Shown: positions 7,157 to 15,135 of the stretch, one piece after another
Layout: every line of letters begins with the position of its first letter
Position numbering within the stretch: the first letter of the stretch is position 1
Position numbers and translations under genes: made by a program
Source of the DNA: an uncultured Pirellulaceae bacterium
Lineage (GTDB): Bacteria; Planctomycetota; Planctomycetia; Pirellulales; Pirellulaceae
Direction of reading: 5' to 3'
Length of the DNA: 28,752 nucleotides
Assembly (NCBI GenBank): GCA_934278005.1
Contig: CAKQWG010000015.1
Span: 1 to 28,752, forward strand
The notes under the pieces: generated by a model
Told to the model about the DNA's origin: nothing
The model's database searches: none
What the model saw: the letters and a program-made list of their open reading frames with translations, nothing else

Positions 7157-8079
7157 CACCAGTGCGTCTCCAAAACAGAGACGCTAGTGACAGCCTGCGT
7201 GGCTTGTCCGTGCGATCCATAGAGAACGACGGCCAACACCAGTACCATGAAGAGGAAATTGGCGATCGCTAGATAGGCGCTCCGCCGCCCGCCAAGGGCT
7301 CCACGCGAGGCCAGCTCCAACGTGGCTGCGAGTAGCACCCATATGAACAGCGCAAACGTAAATACAATTCCACCACTGAACCATGCTATCTGACCCTCGC
7401 GATTGAAATTGAGCACGATGCCTGAAATCAGCCCGATGGCCAGTCCCAACAAGCTGGCAAAAATGCTCAGCCGATTCATCGACTGAAGAAATTCCAGAGT
7501 GGGAAGTTTGATCCGGGCACGCATCGCCCGACGTGACTTCAATAGATAGGATTGAATCAGATACATCGATCCGAAGGCCGAGCCCAAAGCGATGAACATC
7601 GTGCTGACCAACAGCCCGACACCATGAATGATGCGCCACAGATTGATCGTGGTCTCTGGATTGAAGGCTGGCGCCCCACGCAGCAGCAGCCCCAGGCCGA
7701 TGAGCGTCAGCACCAGCGGTATTAAGAATAAACCGATCGACCCGTTGGGATTGCGGATCGTCAGGACTAGGCAGGCTAGGGCGAGTCCCCAGGCGCCCAG
7801 CACAGTCCACTGAAACCAATTGGACAATAGTTGGGGTGGGTCGCCAGCAGGCCCAAGCGTTAAAAACTGGTTAAAGATAAACAGGCTGTGGGCGACTAAT
7901 CCCAGCACTAGAACGCTCACTAACAGCAGATTTCGCCCTGGGAACTTGAGATAGATGCGCGCCGCTTCGAGCCCCAGCACCAGTAGGTAGCTGAGCAAGA
8001 AACAGGACACGGTAACTCCGGCAAGCACGGCGAGAACTTTCAAACGAATGCCAAAAGATCGGTTGCCAATCCGTATCAA
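7156..8079 (-). CDS. HemX/CcsA-like cytochrome c assembly membrane protein
   Basis: The 307-residue protein is strongly hydrophobic with about eight predicted membrane helices. It fits the CcsA/HemX branch of the heme-handling cytochrome c assembly family. The segment LWRIIHGVGLLVSTMFIALGS has a histidine in the position expected for a family heme ligand. The tryptophan-rich WGxxWxWD motif of full CcsA/CcmC proteins is not obvious, which favours a HemX-like role. In Bacillus, HemX affects the level of HemA, and here the gene overlaps hemA, so a regulatory or heme-trafficking role is plausible but inferred. The listed start is a TTG immediately after an in-frame TAA. Internal TTG or GTG codons within the first 20 residues are alternatives. 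Confidence 0.8.
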   Translation of the reverse strand: MIRIGNRSFGIRLKVLAVLAGVTVSCFLLSYLLVLGLEAARIYLKFPGRNLLLVSVLVLGLVAHSLFIFNQFLTLGPAGDPPQLLSNWFQWTVLGAWGLALACLVLTIRNPNGSIGLFLIPLVLTLIGLGLLLRGAPAFNPETTINLWRIIHGVGLLVSTMFIALGSAFGSMYLIQSYLLKSRRAMRARIKLPTLEFLQSMNRLSIFASLLGLAIGLISGIVLNFNREGQIAWFSGGIVFTFALFIWVLLAATLELASRGALGGRRSAYLAIANFLFMVLVLAVVLYGSHGQATQAVTSVSVLETHW

Positions 8080-8234
8080 TTATGGCTCAAACCCTACCCT
8101 AAGCAGTACCCCACTCATGGCGATAGATGTCGCCATTGGCTTCTAGCGGCATTTGCCGGCCCTCCGGACGCGTGTTCGCGCTCGCCTAGGCCGGGCATAG
8201 ATGGTGCGGCTAGAGCCTCAACGTCCACGACCAC

Positions 8235-8257
8235 CCTCTCACCCTCCCGGTGAGGGG
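8235..8257. repeat. intergenic GC-rich hairpin
   Basis: CCTCTCACC (8235-8243) and GGTGAGGGG (8249-8257) form a nine-base stem with one wobble pair and a five-base loop. It lies in the 263-base gap between the end of scpB and the start of the HemX/CcsA-like gene. It could be a terminator for scpB or a dispersed intergenic repeat. The rest of the gap shows nothing convincing. Confidence 0.45.
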
Positions 8258-8342
8258 AGGAATGGCAATCGCTACGTACTAGATCGATCGGCGAGCAGCG
8301 CCGGCGCGTCTTCGAGCCTGTTAGATGGCAGGGAGACCGAGC

Positions 8343-9542
8343 TCAGTCCCACTCCTCTTCTTCGTCCTCTTCATCCTCGTCATCGTCGTCCCAGTCGTCG
8401 TCCTCTTCATCATCATCCACGGCGTCGACGTCTTCTTCGTCCTCTTCGTCAAGGTCATCATCCTCGCCGTCGACCTCTTCCCAGTCGGCATCTTCCTCGA
8501 GGTCTTCTTCGTCCTCGCTCTCCTCTTCGTCGTCGCTCTCTTCGTCGTCGTCATCCCAATCGTCATCATCGTCGAAGTCGTCATCGACATCGTCGTCTTC
8601 ATCATCATCGTCGGCATCGAAATCATCGTCATCATCATCGATGGCAGATGGCACCAATGATTGCTCATCCAACAGGGACTCGTCCACGTTGTGTGCATTT
8701 CTCTCGAGCAGCGCTGCGGCAGTAAAACTCATCTTCACAGTGGACTCCTTTGACTCCGAAACTAAATCTGCATGTTCTTGATTGGCCAACGCCAACAGGT
8801 CTTGATTAACCCAAGCTATCCGGGGTAAGCGATCGGCAGATCGCAAACCAAACATTTGTAAAAATCGCCGAGTCGTCCCATAAAGATAGGGTCGCCCCAA
8901 CTCTTCGCTACGGCCGCTGATGCGAACCAAGTCCAACTCCATCAATTGTTTGAGCACTTCGCTGCAGTTGACGCCGCGAATGGCTTCTACATTAGCTCGT
9001 AACACTGGTTGGCGATAGGCAACCAAAGCTAAAGTTTCCAAAGCAGTCTGGCTAAGTTTTAACGCGCCAGGAATGTGCGACAAGCGTCTGAGCCAGGGAG
9101 CGAAGTGCGAGCGGGTCATCATTGCGTAGCCGCCAGCCACCTCTTCGATCCGATAGGCTCGTCCCTGACTATCCAATTCCTGGTTGATTTGGCGGATTAG
9201 TGTACGCGCTTCCGTAGCGTCCGCCAACCCAGCTAGCTTAGCCAATTTGCGACTAGTTTCCCCCTCGGGTGACAGAAAAATCGCCGCCTCCAGACGCCGC
9301 CGCTTATCCTCTACCGATTGCTCTCCCTTCAGGTTGGTCTTAGGAGATTGTACTCGCCCATCGGCGAGCAAGTGGTGTATAAAAAACCACCGCCTCAAGC
9401 TGCTCGAATTGCCGCTTGAACCAGTCCACGCTGCCCCCAACTGATTCGTGCTGCGAGCGCTGCTAAGCGACGCCCGGCGGTCCAATAGCTGAGGCTGCGG
9501 TGGGCGGGTATTCTGTGATTTAATATTTCTTCGCATTTGCAT
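8343..9542 (-). CDS. scpB: segregation and condensation protein B with a long acidic tail
   Basis: ScpB binds the kleisin ScpA and, with SMC, forms the condensin complex that organises and segregates the chromosome. The winged-helix core lies at about residues 74-225, with LEAAIFLSPEGETSRKLAKL, LKLSQTALETLALVAYRQPV and GRPYLYGTTRRFLQMFGL, all typical of the family. Two features are odd. The first 60 residues are Ser/Arg/Asn-rich with no match to the core. The last 98 residues (DNA 8346-8639) are almost entirely Asp and Glu, interrupted by a few W, V, F and S. The product is about 399 residues from the chosen ATG at 9542; another ATG lies at 9536. The frame is open to an ATG at 9698, but that stretch crosses an intergenic repeat and is unlikely to be translated. 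No scpA is in the window. Confidence 0.9.
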   Translation of the reverse strand: MQMRRNIKSQNTRPPQPQLLDRRASLSSARSTNQLGAAWTGSSGNSSSLRRWFFIHHLLADGRVQSPKTNLKGEQSVEDKRRRLEAAIFLSPEGETSRKLAKLAGLADATEARTLIRQINQELDSQGRAYRIEEVAGGYAMMTRSHFAPWLRRLSHIPGALKLSQTALETLALVAYRQPVLRANVEAIRGVNCSEVLKQLMELDLVRISGRSEELGRPYLYGTTRRFLQMFGLRSADRLPRIAWVNQDLLALANQEHADLVSESKESTVKMSFTAAALLERNAHNVDESLLDEQSLVPSAIDDDDDDFDADDDDEDDDVDDDFDDDDDWDDDDEESDDEEESEDEEDLEEDADWEEVDGEDDDLDEEDEEDVDAVDDDEEDDDWDDDDEDEEDEEEEWD

Positions 9543-9567
9543 AACCCATCCATCCCTCGATCCCGTG

Positions 9568-9588
9568 GCGTAAGCTTCTAGCTTGCGT
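9568..9588. repeat. imperfect palindrome, probable dispersed intergenic element
   Basis: GCGTAAGCT (9568-9576) and AGCTTGCGT (9580-9588) form a nine-base stem with two G-T wobbles and a three-base loop. It sits upstream of scpB and of the divergent gene at 9716. From memory, similar GTGGCGTAAGCTT...AGCTTGCG elements recur in planctomycete genomes; this is not checked here. Confidence 0.5.
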
Positions 9589-9603
9589 CCCTTTCCACTG
9601 GTC

Positions 9604-9655
9604 GGCAAGCAGGATGCATACCCCACTGGCTGGCAAGCAGGATGCATACCCCACT
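9604..9655. repeat. two copies of a 28-bp direct repeat
   Basis: GGCAAGCAGGATGCATACCC begins at 9604 and again at 9632, with 24 identical bases per copy and GGCT between them. It adjoins the palindrome at 9568-9588 in the divergent promoter region between scpB and the gene at 9716. Confidence 0.8.
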
Positions 9656-9715
9656 CCACACCATCGTAACCGAACTCCGCCGCAGCGGAACTCGCCAAGA
9701 ATTACTAACTAGTGC

Positions 9716-10456
9716 ATGCCCATGTCCAGCTCTCTACCAACTCTCAGCTCACAGCCCGAACTCCCCGCCGCGCGCGGGCGACCGCAATTGAGGAAATGGC
9801 TGATCGCAGGGACGGTCAGCTTGGCCCTGCTGATCGTCGGGATAATCTATTACCAGGCGACCTATGTCAGTGGTCTGGAACTCAATTCGCATACTTGGGA
9901 GCAGCGCGTGTTCGCTTTGCGGCGCGATCCTGTGACAGGTTGGCAGCTCGGGGGAGTGCGTCATAATGACCCAGCCGACATCGATCTAAGGACTACGGTA
10001 GCCAATCCGCGTGCCAAAAAATTGGACCCTTCGATACAGAAACATTTTGTACCACTGCCCGATACGCCGCTTCGCTGGGATCTCGTACACCTGGATCAGA
10101 GTGAATTGCCTGGCGCCCGAGCTAGCATTCTGGTCGAATTGCTAGCCGCCGTCGACCACACGCAACGGCCCCTGTGGCGCAGCTGGACTCGCCTCTACCC
10201 CGAGCGTGCTGCCGTGCTGTGGCCTGCCGCCCAGCGGTTGGTCGCCGCGGACCAGTACACCTGGCTGCCTCAGTTGTTTGAGCAAGCCCTGCTCGAAAAC
10301 AGCACCGATGAGTTTTTGCAGGTGGCTGGACAGTTGGTAACCGCCGCACTGGATGATCAGCCCGCTGGGCCACCCTCGCAACCGCAGCCAGTTCCCGGGC
10401 CAGCTCCCGGGCCAGCTCCCGGGCCCGGGCGCTCGGCACAGGATCGCCAACCATGA
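9716..10456 (+). CDS. membrane-anchored hypothetical protein
   Basis: I do not recognise this 246-residue protein. Residues about 28-46 (WLIAGTVSLALLIVGIIYY) form one transmembrane helix after a short basic cytoplasmic N-terminus, so the rest should face outward. The following domain contains SHTWEQRVFALRRDPVTGWQ, and about residues 135-215 look helical, with repeated leucine-rich stretches. The C-terminus is a low-complexity Pro-Gly tail built from PGPA repeats. The stop overlaps the ATG of the cysteine desulfurase gene (ATGA at 10453-10456), so the two are likely one transcription unit. Whether there is any functional link to sulfur transfer is unknown. A second in-frame ATG lies at 9722. 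Confidence 0.7.
   Translation: MPMSSSLPTLSSQPELPAARGRPQLRKWLIAGTVSLALLIVGIIYYQATYVSGLELNSHTWEQRVFALRRDPVTGWQLGGVRHNDPADIDLRTTVANPRAKKLDPSIQKHFVPLPDTPLRWDLVHLDQSELPGARASILVELLAAVDHTQRPLWRSWTRLYPERAAVLWPAAQRLVAADQYTWLPQLFEQALLENSTDEFLQVAGQLVTAALDDQPAGPPSQPQPVPGPAPGPAPGPGRSAQDRQP
10393..10430 (+). repeat. 12-bp tandem repeat encoding PGPA units
   Basis: CCCGGGCCAGCT is repeated in tandem just before the stop of the membrane-anchored gene, giving a PGPAPGPAPGPG tail. The repeat is highly GC-rich and self-complementary (CCCGGG). Confidence 0.8.
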
Positions 10457-11607
10457 TCTACCTTGATAACAATGCCACCACGCCGATCGATCCGCACATA
10501 GCTTGGTTGATGTGTGAACTGCAACTCGAGGGCTTGGCCAATCCGGCCAGCCAACATCGGCTCGGTCGATTGTCGCTCAGGCGTCTGGAAGAGGCCAAGG
10601 ATTCGTTGCTTGACGCGCTAGGTGCTCCCAACGCTGGCATGCAGACCTCGCAAGTCATCTTCACTAGCGGCGGAACCGAGGCCAACAACTTGGCTATCCA
10701 GGGTTATGCCCAACGGCGGCCTGGCCTTGTCATCGTCGCCGCCACAGAACACGCTAGTCTGCTCGACCCCGCGCTCAGGCTTGGACCACAGCGATGCCGC
10801 CTGCTGCCGGTTGACGCTCAGGGACGCTGCGACATGCAGCAATTGGAGGACTGGCTGCGCGTCGATGGTTCGCAGACAGCGCTCGTCAGCGTGATGCTCG
10901 GCAACAACGAGACCGGCGTGCTGCAAGACTTGCAGCAGATATGTCAGCTGTGCCGCCGCTACTCGATACCGGTGCACAGCGACGCGGTTCAGGCAGTTGG
11001 AAAAATTCCAATCGACGTGCGTTCGCTGGGCCTTTCTGCACTCAGCTTAAACGCTCACAAACTGCATGGGCCGGTGGGCATCGGTGCGTTGGTTTTATTG
11101 CCCGGTGAAAAGATTGCTCCGATGATGCTCGGAGGTGGCCAGCAGCTGGGGCTCAGGCCGGGTACCGAGCCAGTGGTACCGGCCGTAGCCTTAGCACACA
11201 CCGTTCGCCGCAGTTGCTTAGCCTTATCGCGCGGCGAGTACGCACGAGTAGCTGAGCTGCGCAATCGATTCGAAGCTGCCCTGCTAGAACTTGGCGACAT
11301 CCAGATCATCGCTGCCGGGACTGAACGCCTGCCGCACGTCTCCAACGTGGGTTTTTTAGGGCTCGACCGCCAAGCTTTGCAGATGGCCCTCGACCTGGCG
11401 GGTCTAGCTTGCAGCACCGGATCAGCCTGCGACAGTGGCAGCAGTCGTCCCTCGCACGTGCTCACCGCCATGGGTCTAAGTACTCCTATCGTTGGGGGCT
11501 CGTTGCGCTTCAGCCTGTCGCGCATGACGACGGCTACAGAAGTTGATCAAGCTATTGATTTGATTGCGAATGTGCTGCGCAAGATGCGTAGAGGGATGAG
11601 TTGGTGA
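10453..11607 (+). CDS. cysteine desulfurase (NifS/IscS family)
   Basis: This PLP enzyme converts cysteine to alanine and transfers the sulfur as persulfide for Fe-S clusters, thiolated tRNA or cofactors. The product is 384 residues, normal for the family. Visible motifs are YLDNNATTPID at the N-terminus, SGGTEANNLAI (72-82), TEH with the PLP-stacking His100, LGNNETGVLQD, HSDAVQAVGK, and NAHKLHGPVGIG with the PLP-binding Lys203. The catalytic cysteine is most likely Cys326 in CSTGSACDSG. No scaffold gene (iscU/sufU) follows, so the exact pathway cannot be assigned. The start overlaps the upstream stop as ATGA. Confidence 0.95.
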   Translation: MIYLDNNATTPIDPHIAWLMCELQLEGLANPASQHRLGRLSLRRLEEAKDSLLDALGAPNAGMQTSQVIFTSGGTEANNLAIQGYAQRRPGLVIVAATEHASLLDPALRLGPQRCRLLPVDAQGRCDMQQLEDWLRVDGSQTALVSVMLGNNETGVLQDLQQICQLCRRYSIPVHSDAVQAVGKIPIDVRSLGLSALSLNAHKLHGPVGIGALVLLPGEKIAPMMLGGGQQLGLRPGTEPVVPAVALAHTVRRSCLALSRGEYARVAELRNRFEAALLELGDIQIIAAGTERLPHVSNVGFLGLDRQALQMALDLAGLACSTGSACDSGSSRPSHVLTAMGLSTPIVGGSLRFSLSRMTTATEVDQAIDLIANVLRKMRRGMSW

Positions 11608-11677
11608 TTGGCGTGGACCGCTCCGCAGTGCTGGCTAAAGATCTATCAGCCGTTCACATGAAACTCATAGGCATCAG

Positions 11678-11705
11678 ACATACAAACTAAAACATACGAA
11701 CTAAA
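11678..11705. repeat. two copies of a 14-bp direct repeat
   Basis: ACATACAAACTAAA (11678-11691) is followed directly by ACATACGAACTAAA (11692-11705). It is an AT-rich patch in the gap between the convergent desulfurase and RNase H-like genes. Confidence 0.7.
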
Positions 11706-11715
11706 ACTAGAACAT

Positions 11716-11734
11716 CTGATCGCGGAGCGATCAG
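11716..11734. terminator. hairpin between convergent genes
   Basis: CTGATCGC (11716-11723) pairs exactly with GCGATCAG (11727-11734) across a three-base loop. It lies just before the 3' end of the - strand RNase H-like gene and after the desulfurase gene, so it is placed to end both transcripts. No T-tract is visible. Confidence 0.5.
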
Positions 11735-11739
11735 CGACA

Positions 11740-12840
11740 CTATTTGCACCGCCACCAATATTCCTCACTCAGCCGCTCGCGCTGAGCTAATGGCTCGATT
11801 TGATTGCGGAAGCGGCGGGCGTCGGCGGGATAGCCGGCGGTGGGCTGCAGATCGGGTAGAAATTGCTTCCAGTAGCCATTCAACTGGCCCATCAATCGCT
11901 CGCGTAGATACTTGGCCAACATCGACGCCAGTGCGGTCGGTGGAAAGCTATCTCCGCCGACTGAGAAATGAAATGTCAGCGGACGCTCGCCGGAGCTGTG
12001 ATAGCTCGACCGCTGAGCACTGACCTGGGTCTCTGCAAACCATCGCTCGGGCAGTGCCGCCATGAGATTCGGTAAATAATTCTTGCGGCCACCTTGGCGA
12101 TCGCAGTAGATCTCCGTAGCGGCCGTCGAATTTACAAATACATTTGCCGAACAGGCTGCCAAGCTGGGGTCGAGCAAACGCACTACCAGATCGAGAGTCG
12201 TCCGCGAGAGCAGTTCACCTTTTGAGCCCGTGCGCGCGACAACTCGGTTGAAGTGCGGTTCGCATATCACCGCCGCACGCATCTCGACCAACTCAATATC
12301 GTAAAGGGCGAGTGCTGCCAGCGCGATGTGCGATAACCGCCGGGCCTCGGCGATATCCAGGGCCACGGGAATTGGCTGCGTGGCATAATTGGCGTACCAA
12401 GCCAGTTCACCGAGTTCGCCAACCAGCTCTGGGCAGACCAGTCGCGCGACGACGTCGCCCAATGCATCGTAGCGAAAATTGCCCGGAGAATCGCTGCCGA
12501 TCAGCACTTTGCGCGTCGTCGCACCGCTGGTCGTGGCGAGTTGTGCTACGCCAGGCCCATCGCTGCTTGCCGGCAGCAGGTGCAGCATGGCGAGCAGGCC
12601 GGCCTCGAGGGTGGCTAAGCCACCGGGCGGGGAGTAGAGCTTTTTGGAGTCACCCAGCGGCACGTGCTGGCAGGCGGCCGACCAACCCATCGTCGCAAAG
12701 TGCGACTGGAAAGCTTGTATGAACAGCTGTTCCGTGCAATCTGCCGGAGCGGACCACAGCGAACCGGCAATGACCAGCGGCCCCAGGTTTGGACCGTAAC
12801 CAGCCTCGTCGACTCCGATGAAAAACTTCCTGTTGGTCAA
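11740..12840 (-). CDS. RNase H-fold protein, RNase HII-like
   Basis: The N-terminus FFIGVDEAGYGPNLGPLVIAG matches the RNase HII signature (usually DEAGRGPLAGPVV), with the Asp-Glu pair as likely metal ligands. LGDSKKLY corresponds to the family's DSKKL motif. A later CDRQGGRKNYLPNL could supply another acidic ligand. At about 366 residues the protein is much longer than a standard RNase HII (about 200), and the canonical Arg in DEAGRG is replaced by Tyr. It may therefore be a divergent relative rather than the housekeeping enzyme. The start is uncertain: the TTG at 12840 begins four residues before FFIG, whereas the frame is open to a GTG at 12969 through a low-complexity stretch. It is divergent from the gene at 13030. 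Confidence 0.75.
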   Translation of the reverse strand: MTNRKFFIGVDEAGYGPNLGPLVIAGSLWSAPADCTEQLFIQAFQSHFATMGWSAACQHVPLGDSKKLYSPPGGLATLEAGLLAMLHLLPASSDGPGVAQLATTSGATTRKVLIGSDSPGNFRYDALGDVVARLVCPELVGELGELAWYANYATQPIPVALDIAEARRLSHIALAALALYDIELVEMRAAVICEPHFNRVVARTGSKGELLSRTTLDLVVRLLDPSLAACSANVFVNSTAATEIYCDRQGGRKNYLPNLMAALPERWFAETQVSAQRSSYHSSGERPLTFHFSVGGDSFPPTALASMLAKYLRERLMGQLNGYWKQFLPDLQPTAGYPADARRFRNQIEPLAQRERLSEEYWWRCK

Positions 12841-13029
12841 TTTGTTTGAGCCTGAGAGTTTGTTTGGGGCGGCTAGTTTGGTTGTAATCGCGCAGGTCAA
12901 GCTTGAGCGACTTCCGCCACGGCCTGATCTAGTCTGGCTGGCGGGGTTAGCTACAATGGATGGCCACACGCTGTGCTGTGCGATCCATACGAAGCAGTCA
13001 GGTGGACATCGATCTAACGGAAAGCAATC

Positions 13030-13578
13030 ATGGCGAAAGCTGGGCCTACTTCAGCCGATTCGGATAGTAACACGGTCATGGCCGATGGCCAACCACTGGA
13101 TCTACGCAATCGCCATTTGGCTGCGTTGCTAGCATGGCTGGTCCCCGGCGCGGGACATTTTTACCAGCGGCGTTACTTCAAATCGGCCGTGTTCTCGATC
13201 TGTATCCTCAGTAGTTTTGTGCTTGGCATGTTGATGTCCGGGGGGCGCTGTGTGTACGCCTCGTGGGACCAAACTGAAAAGCGTTGGCAGTATGTGCTGC
13301 AGGCTGGCATTGGTTTACCAGCCATGCCGGCCGCCATTCAAGCCTGGAGACTTCGCAGCGGAGAGCCACCGCTGTGGAGCGAGAACTTCATGACCGCTCC
13401 CCGTTCGACGCGCGATCTGGATGATTTCAATCGCGAGACCGCGTCGGGTTTCGACATGGGAACGCTGTATACGATGGTGGCTGGACTGCTCAATGTGCTG
13501 GTCATCTTTGATGCTCTGTCCGGACCGCTGCCGCCGCCGCTACCGAAAAAGCGCCAGCCCGCAGGAGACACTGCATGA
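13030..13578 (+). CDS. small multi-span membrane protein, DUF6677-like
   Basis: This 182-residue protein has about four membrane segments (near 28-43, 51-70, 88-105 and 144-163). The N-terminal LAWLVPGAGHFYQRRYFK resembles the loop-rich start of TM2-type and DUF6677 proteins, which are common in planctomycetes. The C-terminus is proline-rich (LPPPLPKKRQ). It overlaps the next gene by ATGA and heads a run leading into trkA and trkH, so a role at the membrane with the potassium system is possible, but only by position. An in-frame ATG at 13078 is an alternative start. Confidence 0.75.
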   Translation: MAKAGPTSADSDSNTVMADGQPLDLRNRHLAALLAWLVPGAGHFYQRRYFKSAVFSICILSSFVLGMLMSGGRCVYASWDQTEKRWQYVLQAGIGLPAMPAAIQAWRLRSGEPPLWSENFMTAPRSTRDLDDFNRETASGFDMGTLYTMVAGLLNVLVIFDALSGPLPPPLPKKRQPAGDTA

Positions 13579-13769
13579 ACATCCATATGTCCATCGGATA
13601 CCTACTGCTTTATCTTCCGCTGCTAGCTGCGATCTCGCTAGTAATCGGTGCTTCGCGCCACGAACAGACGCAATTGATTCTGGACCAAACCCTGCGCACG
13701 GCGGTGTGGATTACATCCTTCATGTTCGGTATCTACGTCGTGCTGCAAATCATATCGTGGATGGTTTAA
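13575..13769 (+). CDS. 64-residue membrane protein
   Basis: The ATG at 13575 overlaps the upstream TGA (ATGA). AGGAG at 13562-13566, eight bases before the ATG, is a good ribosome binding site. The product has two hydrophobic segments, IGYLLLYLPLLAAISLVIGA and WITSFMFGIYVVLQIISWMV, linked by a polar region ASRHEQTQLILDQTL. The gene ends ten bases before trkA. I do not know the family. The tight packing indicates a real gene in the same transcription unit. Confidence 0.8.
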   Translation: MNIHMSIGYLLLYLPLLAAISLVIGASRHEQTQLILDQTLRTAVWITSFMFGIYVVLQIISWMV

Positions 13770-13779
13770 CCGAAGACCT

Positions 13780-15135
13780 ATGAGAATCCTTACGCTCGGC
13801 GCCGGAACGGTCGGCACATGGATTGCCGATCTGTTGTGTCGCTATCGGCATGACGTAACCGTGGTTGATACCGATGCTGAGAATGTGCGTCGGATCAACA
13901 ACGATTTAGACGTCCGTGCTATTCATGGTTCGGCTTCACAGTCGAGCGTGCTGTTCCAAGCTGGCGTGATGGGCTGCGACATTTGCTTGGCTGTCACCGG
14001 CAGTGACGAGGTCAACCTAGTAGCTGCCAGCATGGCCAAGGCGATGGGAGTCAAACGCTCGGTGGCTCGCGTCTACACGCCCGTCTTTCGCGACTTGAGC
14101 ACGTTCGATTACCAGCGACATTTTGGCATCGATCGCTTGTTGAGCTTGGAACAATTGACCGCGATGGAGTTGGCGCGGATCATCCGCAATCCAGAGAGCA
14201 TTACGCTCGAGCACTTTGCACGCGGCCAACTGGAGGTGGCGGAATTCGAAGTCACACGCAACAGCAATTCGCTGCACAAGCCGCTCAAGCAACTGGCCTT
14301 GCCGCAACATGTTCGCTTGGGAACTTTGCAGCGCGATGGTCGAACCTGGATCGCAAGTGCCAACGATGAGATCCGCTTGGGCGATTTCGTCAGTTTGCTG
14401 GGCCGGCCGGGTGAGGTGGGGGACATCAAAAAGCTGTTCACCAAAGGCCACTTCAAACGCCAGTTCATCGCCATCGCGGGCGGCGGCGAGACCGGTTATC
14501 ACTTAGCTCGCGCCCTGGATGACGATCGCCATCGCGTGCTGGTGCTAGAGCAGAACCCCGAGCGGTGCGATTACTTGGCATCCCACTTGACTCGCGCCAC
14601 GGTGGTTTGTGCCGATGCCCTGCGCAAGGTCACTTTAGAAGAGGAGCGCGTGGGAGGCTGCGATTATTTTGTGGCTTGTACGGGCCTAGACGAAAACAAC
14701 ATCATCGCGGGCTTGGAGGCCAAAGAGCTGGGTGCCAAGCAGATCATGGCTATCGTGGGACGGCCCGATTACGCCGAGATTGTCAGTCGCTTGGGGATCG
14801 ATTACGCAGTCAGCGACCGCGACGCAATGGCGCGACAGATTTTGGGATTGTTGACCGAGGGACCAATTTTAAGCCAGCTACAGTTGCCGGCCAGCGACGT
14901 GTTTGTGTTGGAGTTAGAGGTCTTGGAAGGCTCGCTGGTCACGCAGTCATCGCTCAAGGAAGCAGACCTTCCGGTGGGTGCGCTGGTCGCCGCCGTGTTG
15001 CAGGAGGACTATGTCCGCGTCCCGGCAGCCAGCGATTGTTTGCAGGCGGGTAATACGGCTTTGGTCTTAGCGCGCGAGGAGCACATTGCAGCGGTCAAGG
15101 CAGCCTTCAGCAGCACCAGTGGAACCGGCTCATGA
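13780..15135 (+). CDS. trkA: Trk potassium uptake regulatory protein TrkA
   Basis: TrkA is the cytoplasmic NAD-binding ring that gates the TrkH channel. The 451-residue protein has the full duplicated layout: a Rossmann domain at 1-120 (LGAGTVGTWIADLL and an acidic VVDTD end of strand two), a TrkA-C domain at about 140-215, a second Rossmann domain at about 229-345 (IAGGGETGYHLARAL), and a second TrkA-C domain at about 365-445. Its TGA overlaps the ATG of trkH, so subunit production is coupled. It follows the 64-residue membrane protein by ten bases. Confidence 0.96.
   Translation: MRILTLGAGTVGTWIADLLCRYRHDVTVVDTDAENVRRINNDLDVRAIHGSASQSSVLFQAGVMGCDICLAVTGSDEVNLVAASMAKAMGVKRSVARVYTPVFRDLSTFDYQRHFGIDRLLSLEQLTAMELARIIRNPESITLEHFARGQLEVAEFEVTRNSNSLHKPLKQLALPQHVRLGTLQRDGRTWIASANDEIRLGDFVSLLGRPGEVGDIKKLFTKGHFKRQFIAIAGGGETGYHLARALDDDRHRVLVLEQNPERCDYLASHLTRATVVCADALRKVTLEEERVGGCDYFVACTGLDENNIIAGLEAKELGAKQIMAIVGRPDYAEIVSRLGIDYAVSDRDAMARQILGLLTEGPILSQLQLPASDVFVLELEVLEGSLVTQSSLKEADLPVGALVAAVLQEDYVRVPAASDCLQAGNTALVLAREEHIAAVKAAFSSTSGTGS

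Noticed and set aside
8325..8660. A + strand ORF with an extremely hydrophobic product opposite the scpB tail
   Set aside because: It is the antisense reading of the GAT/GAC/GAA repeats of the acidic tail; Val/Ile/Leu/Phe codons arise automatically from that composition.
8201..8725. A + strand ORF rich in Arg, His and Pro
   Set aside because: It is another antisense frame of the same acidic-tail DNA, with no domain or ribosome binding site.
9543..9698. Extending scpB to the ATG at 9698
   Set aside because: The extension crosses the palindrome and the 28-bp direct repeats, which look intergenic, and it adds no family sequence.
12841..12969. Extending the RNase H-like gene to the GTG at 12969
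   Set aside because: The added residues are low-complexity and precede the family N-terminus; they would also occupy the likely divergent promoter region. It is kept only as an alternative.
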